Positions 6,119 through 14,745 of a stretch of 32,906 nt of DNA are shown here, piece after piece. Each line of letters starts with the position of its first letter. Position 1 is the stretch's first letter. The position numbers and the translations under genes are program-made. The stretch covers positions 1-32,906 of the forward strand of contig SXOX01000004.1 in assembly GCA_005776585.1 (NCBI GenBank), read 5' to 3'. Under the pieces are notes generated by a model. It saw nothing but the letters and a program-made list of their open reading frames with translations, was not told where the DNA came from and ran no database searches. Source of the stretch: Pseudomonadota bacterium (lineage in GTDB: Bacteria > Myxococcota_A > UBA9042 > GCA-2863065).

Positions 6119-9079
6119 CTACGGCGTGCAGCCGGCGATGGGCGCGTGCGTGCACGAGCCGTCGACGGCGCACGTATCCGTCGTGCACGCGTCGCCGTCG
6201 TCGCAGCTCTTGGGTGCGTGCGCACACTGGCCCGCCGCGCACGTGTCGTCGGTGCAGGGGTCGGTGTCCTTGCACATCGTATCCGCCTCGCACACGGGCG
6301 GTGCCGGGGCATGGGCGCAGCCGCTCAGCGTACACACGTCCAGCGTGAACGCGAGGCCGTCGCCGCACTCGGCGTCGTTCGCGCAGGGCAGGGCGGTACA
6401 GCCGCCAGCGATGGCCCAATCGTCGAGGACGACGCCCTGGCCGTCGTTGTAGGTGTCGTCGACCGTGTCCACCGCCAGCTGAAAGCGCACGACGCGGCCG
6501 GCGAAGGCTGACAGGTCGACGCTCAAGGCCACCGGCGCCTTCTTCGGCGTCGCGCCCTTGTCGAAGAGCACGACCGCCGCCTTCGTGTCCTCGAGGAGCC
6601 GGAGTTCCAGGCGATCGAAGGCCGGGTCATCCTCCACGTCGAGCCACAGGGTAAACGACAGCGTGACCTTGGGGCCCTTGGGCAGCACGATTGGCCCGCT
6701 GGTCGCGGTCCCGGACGAGTGCAGCCCCGCGCTGTAGACCAGGGTTGTGGGATTTCCGTAGTACAGCGCCGCGCTCGTCACCCCCGGCGGCTTCGCGTGG
6801 ACGCTGAAGCCGACCACAGCGTCCGAGCCCGCGAACGTCCAGCCATCGAAGGTGAGGTCGTCAAACGTCTCCAGCAGGTCCAGCGGCACGCAGCAGCTCT
6901 CGGCCAGGCTCATCGCCGTGACGCACGCGCCAGCGACGCAGCTCCCGGAGATGCACGCGTCGGTGCTCACGCACGGCGCGTCGTTCGCGCAGCAGGTCGT
7001 CTCGTGCACGCACGCGTTCTTCGTGCAGGTGTCTTGGGTACACACGTCGAGGTCCAAGCATTCGATGTCGGTGACGCAGCAGCCGGCCTTCGGCGCGTGG
7101 ACGCACGCGTTTTGAGTACAGCTGTCGGTCGTACAGGGATCGACGTCGGCGCAGTCGGCGTCCTTGACGCACTCCGGCGGCGCGCAGGCCGCGATACGGA
7201 TCTGGTCAACGAGCACGCCCAGGGTCGCGTTGTACTGGCTGTCGACCGTGTTGAAGTCGAAGGTCACCGTGATGGTCTGACCGGCGAAGTCGGCCAAGGG
7301 CACCGACACCGGCACGAAGCTCGAGAGCGGCGTGTCCTTCTTCTTCTCGAAGACGACCTTCGGTCCATCGAGCGTGTTGACCAGCACGCGAAAAACGTCG
7401 TAAGCCGGGTCCTCCTCGACCGCCAAGTAGACTCGGAAGGTCAGCGCCATCGGCGGCGAGGCCGGGAGCGTCACCTTGGGCGAGGTCGCATAACCCTGCG
7501 AGGTGTCCCCCTCGCCGTACTGCTTGGTCTCCGGGTCGCCGAAGTGCAGCGCCGGCGAGTCGCCGACGGGCGGCTTCTCCCAGACGCGCCACTTCACCTT
7601 GGTGCTCGTGCTCTTCATGACCCAGCCCACGGCCTTGCCGTCGTCGAACTTGGCGTCGAGCATTGCGGGCGGGCAGCAGGTCGGGTCCGGCACGGCCGCG
7701 TACGTGCAGGTCCCGGCGTTGCACGCGTCCTGTGTACACGGGTTCGCGTCATCGCAGTCGGCCGCGGAGGTGCAGCACGTCTTCGTGTGCTTGCAGGTCC
7801 CGCCGAAGCAGTGGTCGGTCGTGCACCCGTCGAGATCGTCGCAGTCCGAGGGCTTGACGCAGCAGGTCGGGTCCTTCGTGTGCGTGCACGAGCCGCCGGC
7901 CGTGGGGCAGGTGTCCTTCGAGCAGGGGTCCTTGTCCTCGCAGTCGAGCGCTGTGAGGCAGCAGGCCGCGACGGGCAGGTGCTTGCAGCCTGCAAGGCCT
8001 GCCGCGTCCACGCCGCAGAGGTCCTGGGTGCAGGGGTTCTGGTCGTCGCAATCGGTCGCCGTCGTGCAGCAGCCGGTCCGCGGCAGCACGGCGCACAGCC
8101 CGTCGACGCACAGCTCGGCGGTGCAGACCGCGGCGTCGTCGCAGGCGGCGTTCGCGGTACAGGCTTTCTCCGAGAAGGCCCAGGCGCACGTCCCGCTCGT
8201 ACAGGTGTCGGTCGTGAGCGCCAGCTCATCGGCGCAGTCGGCGTCGGCGACGCACGCGAAGGGCTCGCAGTGCGTCTGTAGCGCGAACGCATCGACCAGG
8301 ACGCCCAGCCGCTTGGTGGTGGACGCCACGCTGGTGTCGAACCGCAGCTCGAGCTGGAAGGGCGCCCCGCCAAACGCGGACAGGTCGACCTCCACGTCGC
8401 GCCAGCCGACGGACGAGCCATACGAGGCCTTGGACCAAACGAGCCGCGCTGCAACGCCGTCCCGAACTACCGCGACGCCAAACTGATCGACGTCGTCGCC
8501 GAGCCGCAGATCGAGGTACGCCTGGAATCGCAAGGTCGCGCGGTGACCCTTGGGGAAGGCGACCCACGGCGAGCGCGCGATCCCCGAGTGCGGCGCGGCC
8601 GAGCCCACCGAGGCGGTCCCGACGTTGCCGTAGTAGAGCACGGTACGCCCGACGGCCACCGGGATGGCCGTCGAGCCCGCCAGAACGTGCCAACCCGGGC
8701 CACCGGCCGAGCTCTCCAGGGTGAACGTGGTCGCGCCGGCGAAGCGCTCGTCGATGGGCGTGGACTTGCAACACGCGGTCGAGGGGATGGGCCGCGCCAG
8801 ACAGCCGATGGCCGGGTCGCACGTGACGACGCTGCAGGCGTTCAGCGCCACGCAGCTCGTGGCCGTGCACTTCGGCGGAGGGCCCGTGTCCACCGGAGTG
8901 GCGTCGACGAAGACGTCGTGCGTCTCCGGATCGCTCGGTACCGCGACGTCGGCCGCGGTCTCCGCCGTCAGCTCGGAGCCGGCTGCGTCCACGGCGTCGG
9001 TGACCTGCGTCTGGCTGTCGTCGGTGACCGCGCAGCCCCACACGACGCCGAATCCCAGCACAACGACGGTCAGGCGCAC
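6119..9079 (-). CDS. Large Cys-rich lipoprotein with three beta-sandwich-like modules
   Basis: A 986-residue putative lipoprotein. GTG at 9079 (another GTG lies at 9082) gives a short signal ending VVWGC, with C16 as the likely lipid anchor. The frame stays open to 9202 but that part is not signal-like and runs into the upstream gene. The protein alternates cysteine-repeat blocks (CDDQNPCTQDLC, CDDANPCTQDAC, CKDTDPCTDDTC types) with three related modules of about 170 residues. Each module starts near L-x-x-F-D/A, has a YYGN or FGDP segment and a PKG/LPA strand, and ends in GVLVD or GVVLDDWAI. These resemble secreted jelly-roll (MAM/concanavalin-like) domains seen in adhesins and proteases, but no catalytic domain accompanies them. 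It probably acts at the cell surface in binding or structure; that is inference. Confidence 0.85.
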   Translation of the reverse strand: MRLTVVVLGFGVVWGCAVTDDSQTQVTDAVDAAGSELTAETAADVAVPSDPETHDVFVDATPVDTGPPPKCTATSCVALNACSVVTCDPAIGCLARPIPSTACCKSTPIDERFAGATTFTLESSAGGPGWHVLAGSTAIPVAVGRTVLYYGNVGTASVGSAAPHSGIARSPWVAFPKGHRATLRFQAYLDLRLGDDVDQFGVAVVRDGVAARLVWSKASYGSSVGWRDVEVDLSAFGGAPFQLELRFDTSVASTTKRLGVLVDAFALQTHCEPFACVADADCADELALTTDTCTSGTCAWAFSEKACTANAACDDAAVCTAELCVDGLCAVLPRTGCCTTATDCDDQNPCTQDLCGVDAAGLAGCKHLPVAACCLTALDCEDKDPCSKDTCPTAGGSCTHTKDPTCCVKPSDCDDLDGCTTDHCFGGTCKHTKTCCTSAADCDDANPCTQDACNAGTCTYAAVPDPTCCPPAMLDAKFDDGKAVGWVMKSTSTKVKWRVWEKPPVGDSPALHFGDPETKQYGEGDTSQGYATSPKVTLPASPPMALTFRVYLAVEEDPAYDVFRVLVNTLDGPKVVFEKKKDTPLSSFVPVSVPLADFAGQTITVTFDFNTVDSQYNATLGVLVDQIRIAACAPPECVKDADCADVDPCTTDSCTQNACVHAPKAGCCVTDIECLDLDVCTQDTCTKNACVHETTCCANDAPCVSTDACISGSCVAGACVTAMSLAESCCVPLDLLETFDDLTFDGWTFAGSDAVVGFSVHAKPPGVTSAALYYGNPTTLVYSAGLHSSGTATSGPIVLPKGPKVTLSFTLWLDVEDDPAFDRLELRLLEDTKAAVVLFDKGATPKKAPVALSVDLSAFAGRVVRFQLAVDTVDDTYNDGQGVVLDDWAIAGGCTALPCANDAECGDGLAFTLDVCTLSGCAHAPAPPVCEADTMCKDTDPCTDDTCAAGQCAHAPKSCDDGDACTTDTCAVDGSCTHAPIAGCTP

Positions 9080-9122
9080 CACGGAGCGAGACTCTGCCAG
9101 CCTACCCCGGTTCGCGCAAACG

Positions 9123-9977
9123 CTAGTGTCGGCGGCGGGAGAGCAGGCCCACGAGCAGCAGCCCGAGCATCGTCGCGCCGAGTGTGAGCGCGGTAGCGCC
9201 AAAGCCCCGATCGACGTTGGAAATCAAGCAGCCACTCTTCGACTCGGCGGGCGGCACCGACGGCGCAGGCTCGGCAACCGTGGGCTCGGCTGCCACCGGC
9301 TCGACCACGGGTTCGACCAGGCTGGCCTTGTCGACGCAGTCTCCCTCGAAGCAGACCTTGAGGCCGCACTTCTTCTTGACCTTCTCGTAGCATCCATTGA
9401 CGACGTTTGGATCGCACGTCCAGGCCTGCCCGTCCGGATCGCAACCCTTCTCGCCGCTGAGGCACGCAACCGGGCAGCTCGAGGTGCAACCCGACGTCGC
9501 GCACGCCTTGCTCGCCGCGCCGCAGTCGGTCGTGACGATCTGGTTGTTGACGCACTGCTTGTGCACGGTGCCCACGCACACGCCGTCCGTGGGAACGCCA
9601 CCGCAAAGGTCGACCGTGCTCTTGTCGACGCACGTGTGCGTCCCGGACTCATCACAGATCTGGGTCTCGCCGCAGGCGACGTACTTGCGCGTGATGCAGC
9701 CTGCCGCGTCTGCCTCGCAGGTGTAGGCGTGCGTGTTCTGCAGGCTGCAGCCGAACTCGTTGGTCTTCTTGCACTCGGGCACGCAGCCCGTCGGGCACGG
9801 GTCGACGCACTTGTACTGCCCGCCATCGAACCCGCAGCACGCGGCGCACGTCTCGGTCTCCAGCACGCCGCTGTGACACCACGTCCGCGTCTTGCCCGCG
9901 CAGCGCCCCTCCTGGGACACCTCGCCGCACGGCGCCGCGGCTGCGTGGGCCGCGACGAGCACGAGAACCAGCTGCAT
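9123..9977 (-). CDS. Secreted Cys-rich protein with MYXO-CTERM-like sorting tail
   Basis: A 284-residue protein with a short hydrophobic N-terminal signal (LVLVLVAAHAAAA) lacking the usual basic residue. The body has about 30 cysteines in irregular repeats and contains no recognisable catalytic motif. An E/P/V-rich spacer precedes the C-terminus, which reads SKSGC, then about 25 mostly hydrophobic residues, then SRRRH. A Ser-Gly-Cys followed by a transmembrane segment and an Arg cluster is the layout of MYXO-CTERM sorting signals, which direct myxobacterial proteins to the surface after cleavage near the Cys. The ATG is 2 bases after the stop of the upstream lipoprotein gene, so both are probably on one transcript. 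Confidence 0.85.
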   Translation of the reverse strand: MQLVLVLVAAHAAAAPCGEVSQEGRCAGKTRTWCHSGVLETETCAACCGFDGGQYKCVDPCPTGCVPECKKTNEFGCSLQNTHAYTCEADAAGCITRKYVACGETQICDESGTHTCVDKSTVDLCGGVPTDGVCVGTVHKQCVNNQIVTTDCGAASKACATSGCTSSCPVACLSGEKGCDPDGQAWTCDPNVVNGCYEKVKKKCGLKVCFEGDCVDKASLVEPVVEPVAAEPTVAEPAPSVPPAESKSGCLISNVDRGFGATALTLGATMLGLLLVGLLSRRRH

Positions 9978-9979
9978 CG

Positions 9980-10678
9980 CTATTCCTTAAGGACGGCGTC
10001 GAGCGCAGCGGCGAGGTGCTTCTTGTAGAACGGCGTGGTCTTGATGGCCGTCATGCTCGGCTCGGTCGGCACGTACGTGTCCATGTACGCGAGCATCCGC
10101 GAGGAGTTGCGCGACAGAAACGCCGCGGCCTTCTCCGGCGCGAGCTTGGAGATGGCGTCCTGGATCTTGTCCCACTGGCCCAGCTCCTTTTGCATCTCCG
10201 TGACCTTCTTGCACGGCTCGGTTTCGGCGTTCTCAACGCAGCCGAGCCACTGGTTGGGCACGGTCTTGCGCCAGAAGCCGGCCGGACCCGTGACGGCGTA
10301 GGCCAACTCGTTGAACGCGTCGACGATGTCCGTGGCGGACCCAGGGTCACCCGACAGGTTCTCCCGCCACTGCTTGAGGAAGACGGTGCCCTTGTACTCG
10401 CCGAGCTTCTGCCAGACCGCGTTGGGGTGCACGACCGCGCCACCTTTGGCGAACGACTGCGCGCCTCCGGGTGCGCCCGCCGCGACGCCGGCGATCGGCC
10501 AGTCGACCTCAGTCGTGCTCTGGGCCTTGTCCGGGCTGTCCCAGTTCACCTTGCCTGCCGCGGGTGCCTCCTTGGCCGCCGGGGCTGGGGCCGCGGGCTC
10601 CGCGTCCTTCTTGCAGCCACCGAGCGCGAGTGCCGCGCCTGCCAGCGCGACGAGGGTCCAATGTGCGTGCGTCTTCAT
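9980..10678 (-). CDS. Small lipoprotein of unknown function
   Basis: A 232-residue lipoprotein. The ATG at 10678 follows a GGAG ribosome-binding site 8 bases upstream and gives a signal ending LALGGCKK, with C22 as lipid anchor; an upstream in-frame ATG at 10741 lacks this logic. After an Ala/Pro-rich linker comes a soluble domain that looks mostly helical, with WQKLGEYKGTVFLKQW, two cysteines (in WLGCVENAETEPCKK, perhaps a disulfide) and a C-terminal LDAVLKE. I do not recognise the domain. It is the upstream partner of the MYXO-CTERM-like protein, 2 bases away. Confidence 0.85.
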   Translation of the reverse strand: MKTHAHWTLVALAGAALALGGCKKDAEPAAPAPAAKEAPAAGKVNWDSPDKAQSTTEVDWPIAGVAAGAPGGAQSFAKGGAVVHPNAVWQKLGEYKGTVFLKQWRENLSGDPGSATDIVDAFNELAYAVTGPAGFWRKTVPNQWLGCVENAETEPCKKVTEMQKELGQWDKIQDAISKLAPEKAAAFLSRNSSRMLAYMDTYVPTEPSMTAIKTTPFYKKHLAAALDAVLKE

Positions 10679-10771
10679 GCTGTGGTCTCCGCGGGGCGTC
10701 CCCCAGGTTGCGAGCGTACGCGCGGCACGATTCCGCTTCATGCGCGCGGTGTCAACTTCAATCAGCAGGGG

Positions 10772-12514
10772 TCATGGCGGGAGCACGAGCTTCCCGTCGG
10801 GCTTCTCTTTGACCTCGGGGCGCTTCACCGGCGGTCGCGGCGGTGGCGGCTTGGGGGTCCCCGCCACGGGCGGCTTCGCTGGTGGTGCGGCCGTTGGCGG
10901 TGTCGTGGGCGGTGTCGCGGGCGGCGTCGTTGGTGGCGGCGGCGCCGGGACCGCGTCGAGCGTGAGCTCGGTCGTGCCGTCTAGGGTGACGTCCACGGTC
11001 CGGCTCGTCGTCTTGAAGCCGCCGTTCAGGTCCTCGGGCGTGGCCGTGAGCGACACGCGTGCGGCGCCGGGTGGCGGAGTCCACGCGAGAGGCCCCGCGC
11101 GCGTGCTGCCGATGGACACGCCGTTGAAGATGAGCTCGGCGGGCACGTTGGTCTTGATCCGCGTCGCGCGTGGCGTTGCCGGCGGTGGGGCCGCCTCAGG
11201 CACGGCGAGCACGGGGGGCGCCTCCGGCTTCTTGGGCGGAGGCGGCGCCTCGGTCGCGGCCGGTGCGCTCGCTCTCGACGGCTTGGGCTCCAACGCGGCG
11301 GTCGGCTCCCGCGCGGCCTCTGCCGTCGGAGGCGGTCGCAGCGCGATCCACAGGCCGACGCTCAGGGCCACAGCCGCCACGGCGCCCAGCGCGAGCCACA
11401 GCGGTCGCCGCTTCTGTCGAAGGCGCTGCGCCTCGAGGCCCGCGGCGAGCGTCTGCCCCGTGGTCGAGAGCGTTTGCTGAAACGCGACCGCTGCGGCCAC
11501 CGGGGACACCGCGCGTGGCCGCACGCCGCTCCCGCGATACTCACCGGCGAGCGGCTCGAGCACCGCAAGCGCTTCGGCGGCCGACTGCGGCCGCTTGGCG
11601 GGCTCCTTCTCGAGCATGGCCGTGACCAACGCGCGCAGGGACTCCGGGATCGCCCGCCCGTTCACCTGCACCGGAATGGGCGCGGGCGGCGTGCTGACGT
11701 GTGCGAAGAGGATCGCCATCATCTCCACGGCCTCGAACGGCGCGCGACCGGTCACCATCCGATAGAGGATGAGGCCCGCCGCGTACAGGTCGGTGCGCGC
11801 GTCCAGCGGCTGGTTCTGGATCTGCTCGGGCGCCATATACTGTGGCGAGCCGATGATCTTGCCGTCGGTCGTGAGGTTGCTCTCGCTCGAGTCTTTGGCG
11901 GTGGCCTTCGCGATGCCGAAGTCGAGCACCTTCACGAAGTCCTCGACGCCCTCGTGCGCCGTGAGGAAGACGTTCTCCGGCTTCATGTCGCGGTGGACGA
12001 TGCCCTTCTTGTGAGCCTCACCGAGCGACCGCAAGAGCTGGATGCCGATGTGCACCGCTCGCTCGACGGGCAGCGCCCCCTCGCGCGCCAGGAGCTTGTC
12101 GAGCGGGAAGCCCTCCAGGAACTCCATGACCAGAAACAGCGTCTTGTCCTCGGTCTCGCCGAAGTCAAAGACCCGGATCGTGTTCGGGTGCCGCAGCTGC
12201 GACGCCGTGCGCGCCTCGCGGTGAAAGCGCTTGATCTGCTCCGGAGTGATGCCTCCGGTGTCCATGCGGAGCACCTTGATCGCGACCGTCTGGTCCATCG
12301 TGGTGTTGAGCGCCTTGTAGACCGCGCCGAAGCCGCCGGTGCCGATGCACTCGCGCAGCTTGTAGCGCCCCATCAGCAGCGAGCCCGGGCCCGTCTTGGA
12401 GCCTGGAACGGGGGCCTCGAAGGTGTCGATGGGCTGCGTGCGAAAGCCGTCCGCTGGACAGTGCTCGAGCTCCGTCTCCTTGAGGCAGTGCGTGCATCGG
12501 CGCATCGCGGCCAT
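10772..12514 (-). CDS. Hanks-type Ser/Thr protein kinase with PEGA domain
   Basis: A 580-residue transmembrane Ser/Thr kinase. A short N-terminal Cys motif (C7xxC10 and C19) resembles half of a zinc ribbon. The kinase domain is complete: Gly-loop GTGGFG 58-63, Lys80 in VAIKVL, HRDMKPEN with D176, DFG at 198-200, then GSPQYMAPEQ. It should therefore be active. After the kinase comes one transmembrane helix (LWLALGAVAAVALSVGLWIAL), an Ala/Pro-rich spacer with KPEAPP-type segments, a PEGA-like extracytoplasmic domain (ELIFNGVSIGSTRAG) and a Pro-rich tail. The ATG at 12514 shares its A with the TGA of the upstream TPR/PEGA gene, so the two are tightly coupled and probably form one signalling unit at the envelope. 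Confidence 0.93.
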   Translation of the reverse strand: MAAMRRCTHCLKETELEHCPADGFRTQPIDTFEAPVPGSKTGPGSLLMGRYKLRECIGTGGFGAVYKALNTTMDQTVAIKVLRMDTGGITPEQIKRFHREARTASQLRHPNTIRVFDFGETEDKTLFLVMEFLEGFPLDKLLAREGALPVERAVHIGIQLLRSLGEAHKKGIVHRDMKPENVFLTAHEGVEDFVKVLDFGIAKATAKDSSESNLTTDGKIIGSPQYMAPEQIQNQPLDARTDLYAAGLILYRMVTGRAPFEAVEMMAILFAHVSTPPAPIPVQVNGRAIPESLRALVTAMLEKEPAKRPQSAAEALAVLEPLAGEYRGSGVRPRAVSPVAAAVAFQQTLSTTGQTLAAGLEAQRLRQKRRPLWLALGAVAAVALSVGLWIALRPPPTAEAAREPTAALEPKPSRASAPAATEAPPPPKKPEAPPVLAVPEAAPPPATPRATRIKTNVPAELIFNGVSIGSTRAGPLAWTPPPGAARVSLTATPEDLNGGFKTTSRTVDVTLDGTTELTLDAVPAPPPPTTPPATPPTTPPTAAPPAKPPVAGTPKPPPPRPPVKRPEVKEKPDGKLVLPP

Positions 12515-13644
12515 CAGAACGTCACCCGGCCCAGCAGGCCCAGGCGCGTCGCGTCGCCGAACGGCGTGAGCAGCCACGTCGTCTTGGGCGGCGCCGGCTT
12601 GTTCTGGTAGTGCGCGATGAGGCCCCAGGTCAGGCCGCTGACGAAGAGCGCGCCTCCAACGCCGTAGAGCGTGTAGGCGGCCGTGTCGTTGTCGATGGAG
12701 GACTGGCGCTTGCTGTCGTCCTTACCGCCGCCATCCTCGTACTCGGCGTATTGCCGGTTGGCCACGACCGTGAAGACGACGCCCGTGACCAGTGCCGCCA
12801 CGCCCACGCCGCCGAGCACCCACGGCCACGGCCCGATGCCCTTCGGAGCAGTGCTCGTCGCGAAGGTCACAGCGATCGTCGTCTCGCTTCCCGCGATCAC
12901 GGCCACCTCAGCACGAAACGGGTCCACATCGGTGCGGGTCACCTCGACGACGTGCGTCCCAGCGTTGACCTCGAGCGGCTCGGCCACCGACGCGACGGGG
13001 CGTCCGTCGATGAGCACGCGATCGCTGTTCACGGTGCCTGAGACGCGCAGCCGGCCCCGCGTGACGGCGGGAAAGACGCTCGTGATATCGAGTGTGGTCG
13101 TCTCGCCGACCCGAATGACGACGCGCGTCTCCTTGGCCGGACGGTCGGGCGGCGCCAACAGAACGATGCGCTCGCCGACCGGAACGGCGACCGGCGTGAG
13201 CGGCGTCGCGCCGATGAGCTTGCCATCCACGCTCACCTTGGTCCCGGCAGGCCCGGCGATGAGCACCAGTGTGCCTTGCTCCAGCGGTTTCGAGGCAGCC
13301 GCGCAGTCGTACTTGGGCTGGAGCTCCGCGAGGTACTTCTTCACGCCGTCGACGAGCTCGCCTTTGGGCTTGGCCTTCAGATATCGCTGGTAATACGAAC
13401 AGGCGACGTCGAAGCGGCCCAGCTTGTCATGGGCGCGACCGATGGCCGGAAGGTAGTCGGGCTCCGGGCTCAGTCCGTAGGCCCGCTCGAAGAGCACGAG
13501 CGCCTTGCCGTGTTTGCCCTTGACCGCCAGCGCGTAGCCCTGGTCGTACAGCTGTCGCGCCGTCGGAGGCTCCGCCGCGAGCGCTGGCGTCGCGAGCGCG
13601 AGCATCAGCGACAGGGCCGTGACGCGATGAGCTTCGAAGCGCAT
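12514..13644 (-). CDS. TPR and PEGA domain membrane protein
   Basis: A 376-residue protein. The ATG at 13644 gives a clean signal peptide ending ATPALAAE; an in-frame upstream ATG at 13662 adds only six residues. Residues 25-105 form TPR-like helices (ARQLYDQGYALAVKGKHGKAL, then YYQRYLKAKP). Two PEGA-like units follow (GTKVSVDGKLIGATPLTP and DRVLIDGRPVASV). Two transmembrane helices lie near the C-terminus (PWVLGGVGVAALVTGVVFTV and GGALFVSGLTWGLIAHY). PEGA domains in myxobacteria are often attached to or encoded beside Ser/Thr kinases, as here, where the stop overlaps the kinase start by one base. A role as envelope partner or substrate of that kinase is inference. Confidence 0.88.
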   Translation of the reverse strand: MRFEAHRVTALSLMLALATPALAAEPPTARQLYDQGYALAVKGKHGKALVLFERAYGLSPEPDYLPAIGRAHDKLGRFDVACSYYQRYLKAKPKGELVDGVKKYLAELQPKYDCAAASKPLEQGTLVLIAGPAGTKVSVDGKLIGATPLTPVAVPVGERIVLLAPPDRPAKETRVVIRVGETTTLDITSVFPAVTRGRLRVSGTVNSDRVLIDGRPVASVAEPLEVNAGTHVVEVTRTDVDPFRAEVAVIAGSETTIAVTFATSTAPKGIGPWPWVLGGVGVAALVTGVVFTVVANRQYAEYEDGGGKDDSKRQSSIDNDTAAYTLYGVGGALFVSGLTWGLIAHYQNKPAPPKTTWLLTPFGDATRLGLLGRVTF

Positions 13645-13689
13645 GGCCGGTGAAGGTAGCACGGTCGCTCGCGTCCGGCCAAAACGCGG

Positions 13690-14706
13690 CTAGCAGTCCG
13701 GAGGCACGACCGCCAGCGGCTCGGCCTCGAAGCTGCCCTCGACGCAGGCCGCTGCACCGCCGCCCGCGTCCTGGCAGTCGTGGCTCAGCGGCGCGCCGTT
13801 CAGCGACTGGATGAGCGCGTTCATCGGCTGGTGGTTCGTGTTGCAGCCGTCGCAGCCGGCGATCGCGTTGAACTCGCCGCTCGGCGCCGCACACGCGTCG
13901 TCGCTGAACGCCTCGCCGACCACGACGCAGACGCACAGCGCCGCGAGATCCTCGGCGGCTAGCACGCCGGTCAGTGTGCCGGACCGTTTTTGGCCGTCGC
14001 AAGTGATGGTCAGCCGGACCTGCTCCAACGGTAGGGCGTGGACCCCGAAGCGCGCCGGCTTCGCCGCGCAGTACTTCGGGTGCTCACGCGACCCCGAGGT
14101 GACGCGGAACTCGATCGCGCCCGATGGGCCGAGGCCCTGGTCGGTGAACGGCAGCTTAATCTCGCGCCGCGTGTCGCTGACGACGCAGTAGGAGTCCGAC
14201 CCATCCTTGCCGACCCGCGCGCCGCCCATCAGCTCGAGCGTGAGCTCATGGCCGTCGACCCCCAGGATCTGCCCCAGCACGTTGAGCTCCTTCTTGGCGA
14301 CATCGGCCTGCCACGTGCCGTTCAAGGCGTCGAGCAGCGCAGGCGTACCTCCGGAGAGGCTCGTGAACGCCAGCTTCGTGAAGCGGAGCCAGTCACCCGG
14401 CTTGCCGACGGTGGCGCACGGGCCGGTCGGTGGCCCCGCGGTCTCGGGTGCTGCGGCGTCGGCCGTCGTGCCGTCCTCGTCTGGCGATCGGCACGCGCCG
14501 GAGGGCTTGTGACAGACGGTCGTGGCGGGGCAATCCTGGTTGACCCAGCGGCGGTCTTTGCAGACCTGATGGATACCGAGCGCGCTCGTGGGGTCACATT
14601 GCTCGCGTCCGTCGACGCAGTCGCCGGCCGGCACGATCGCCGCACGGGAGCAGCCGAGGCTGACGAGGATGAGAGTCGTAGCGATGAGGCAGGACGGGAG
14701 GGCCAT
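13690..14706 (-). CDS. Lipoprotein with N-terminal Cys module
   Basis: A 338-residue lipoprotein with signal ending LVSLGC (C19). Directly after the lipid cysteine comes SRAAI and a small Cys module (GDCVDGREQCD, then VCKDRRW, CPATTVCHKPSGAC). The same SRAAI plus Cys layout follows the lipid cysteine of the giant lipoprotein at 15768-21401, so the two share an N-terminal module. A threonine/alanine/aspartate linker leads to a C-terminal domain of about 230 residues with paired cysteines (CVCVV, CDGCNTNHQ) and ending VVPPDC. The domain is not recognised. It lies 45 bases upstream of the TPR/PEGA gene on the same strand. Confidence 0.87.
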   Translation of the reverse strand: MALPSCLIATTLILVSLGCSRAAIVPAGDCVDGREQCDPTSALGIHQVCKDRRWVNQDCPATTVCHKPSGACRSPDEDGTTADAAAPETAGPPTGPCATVGKPGDWLRFTKLAFTSLSGGTPALLDALNGTWQADVAKKELNVLGQILGVDGHELTLELMGGARVGKDGSDSYCVVSDTRREIKLPFTDQGLGPSGAIEFRVTSGSREHPKYCAAKPARFGVHALPLEQVRLTITCDGQKRSGTLTGVLAAEDLAALCVCVVVGEAFSDDACAAPSGEFNAIAGCDGCNTNHQPMNALIQSLNGAPLSHDCQDAGGGAAACVEGSFEAEPLAVVPPDC

Positions 14707-14745
14707 GCTCCGTTCCTACACGAAGCGCAGGGCCGCGGCCAAGAT

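Noticed and set aside
9080-9202. Longer N-terminus for the large Cys-rich lipoprotein, from ATG 9202
   Set aside because: It would overlap the MYXO-CTERM-like gene and bury the lipoprotein signal about 55 residues inside the protein.
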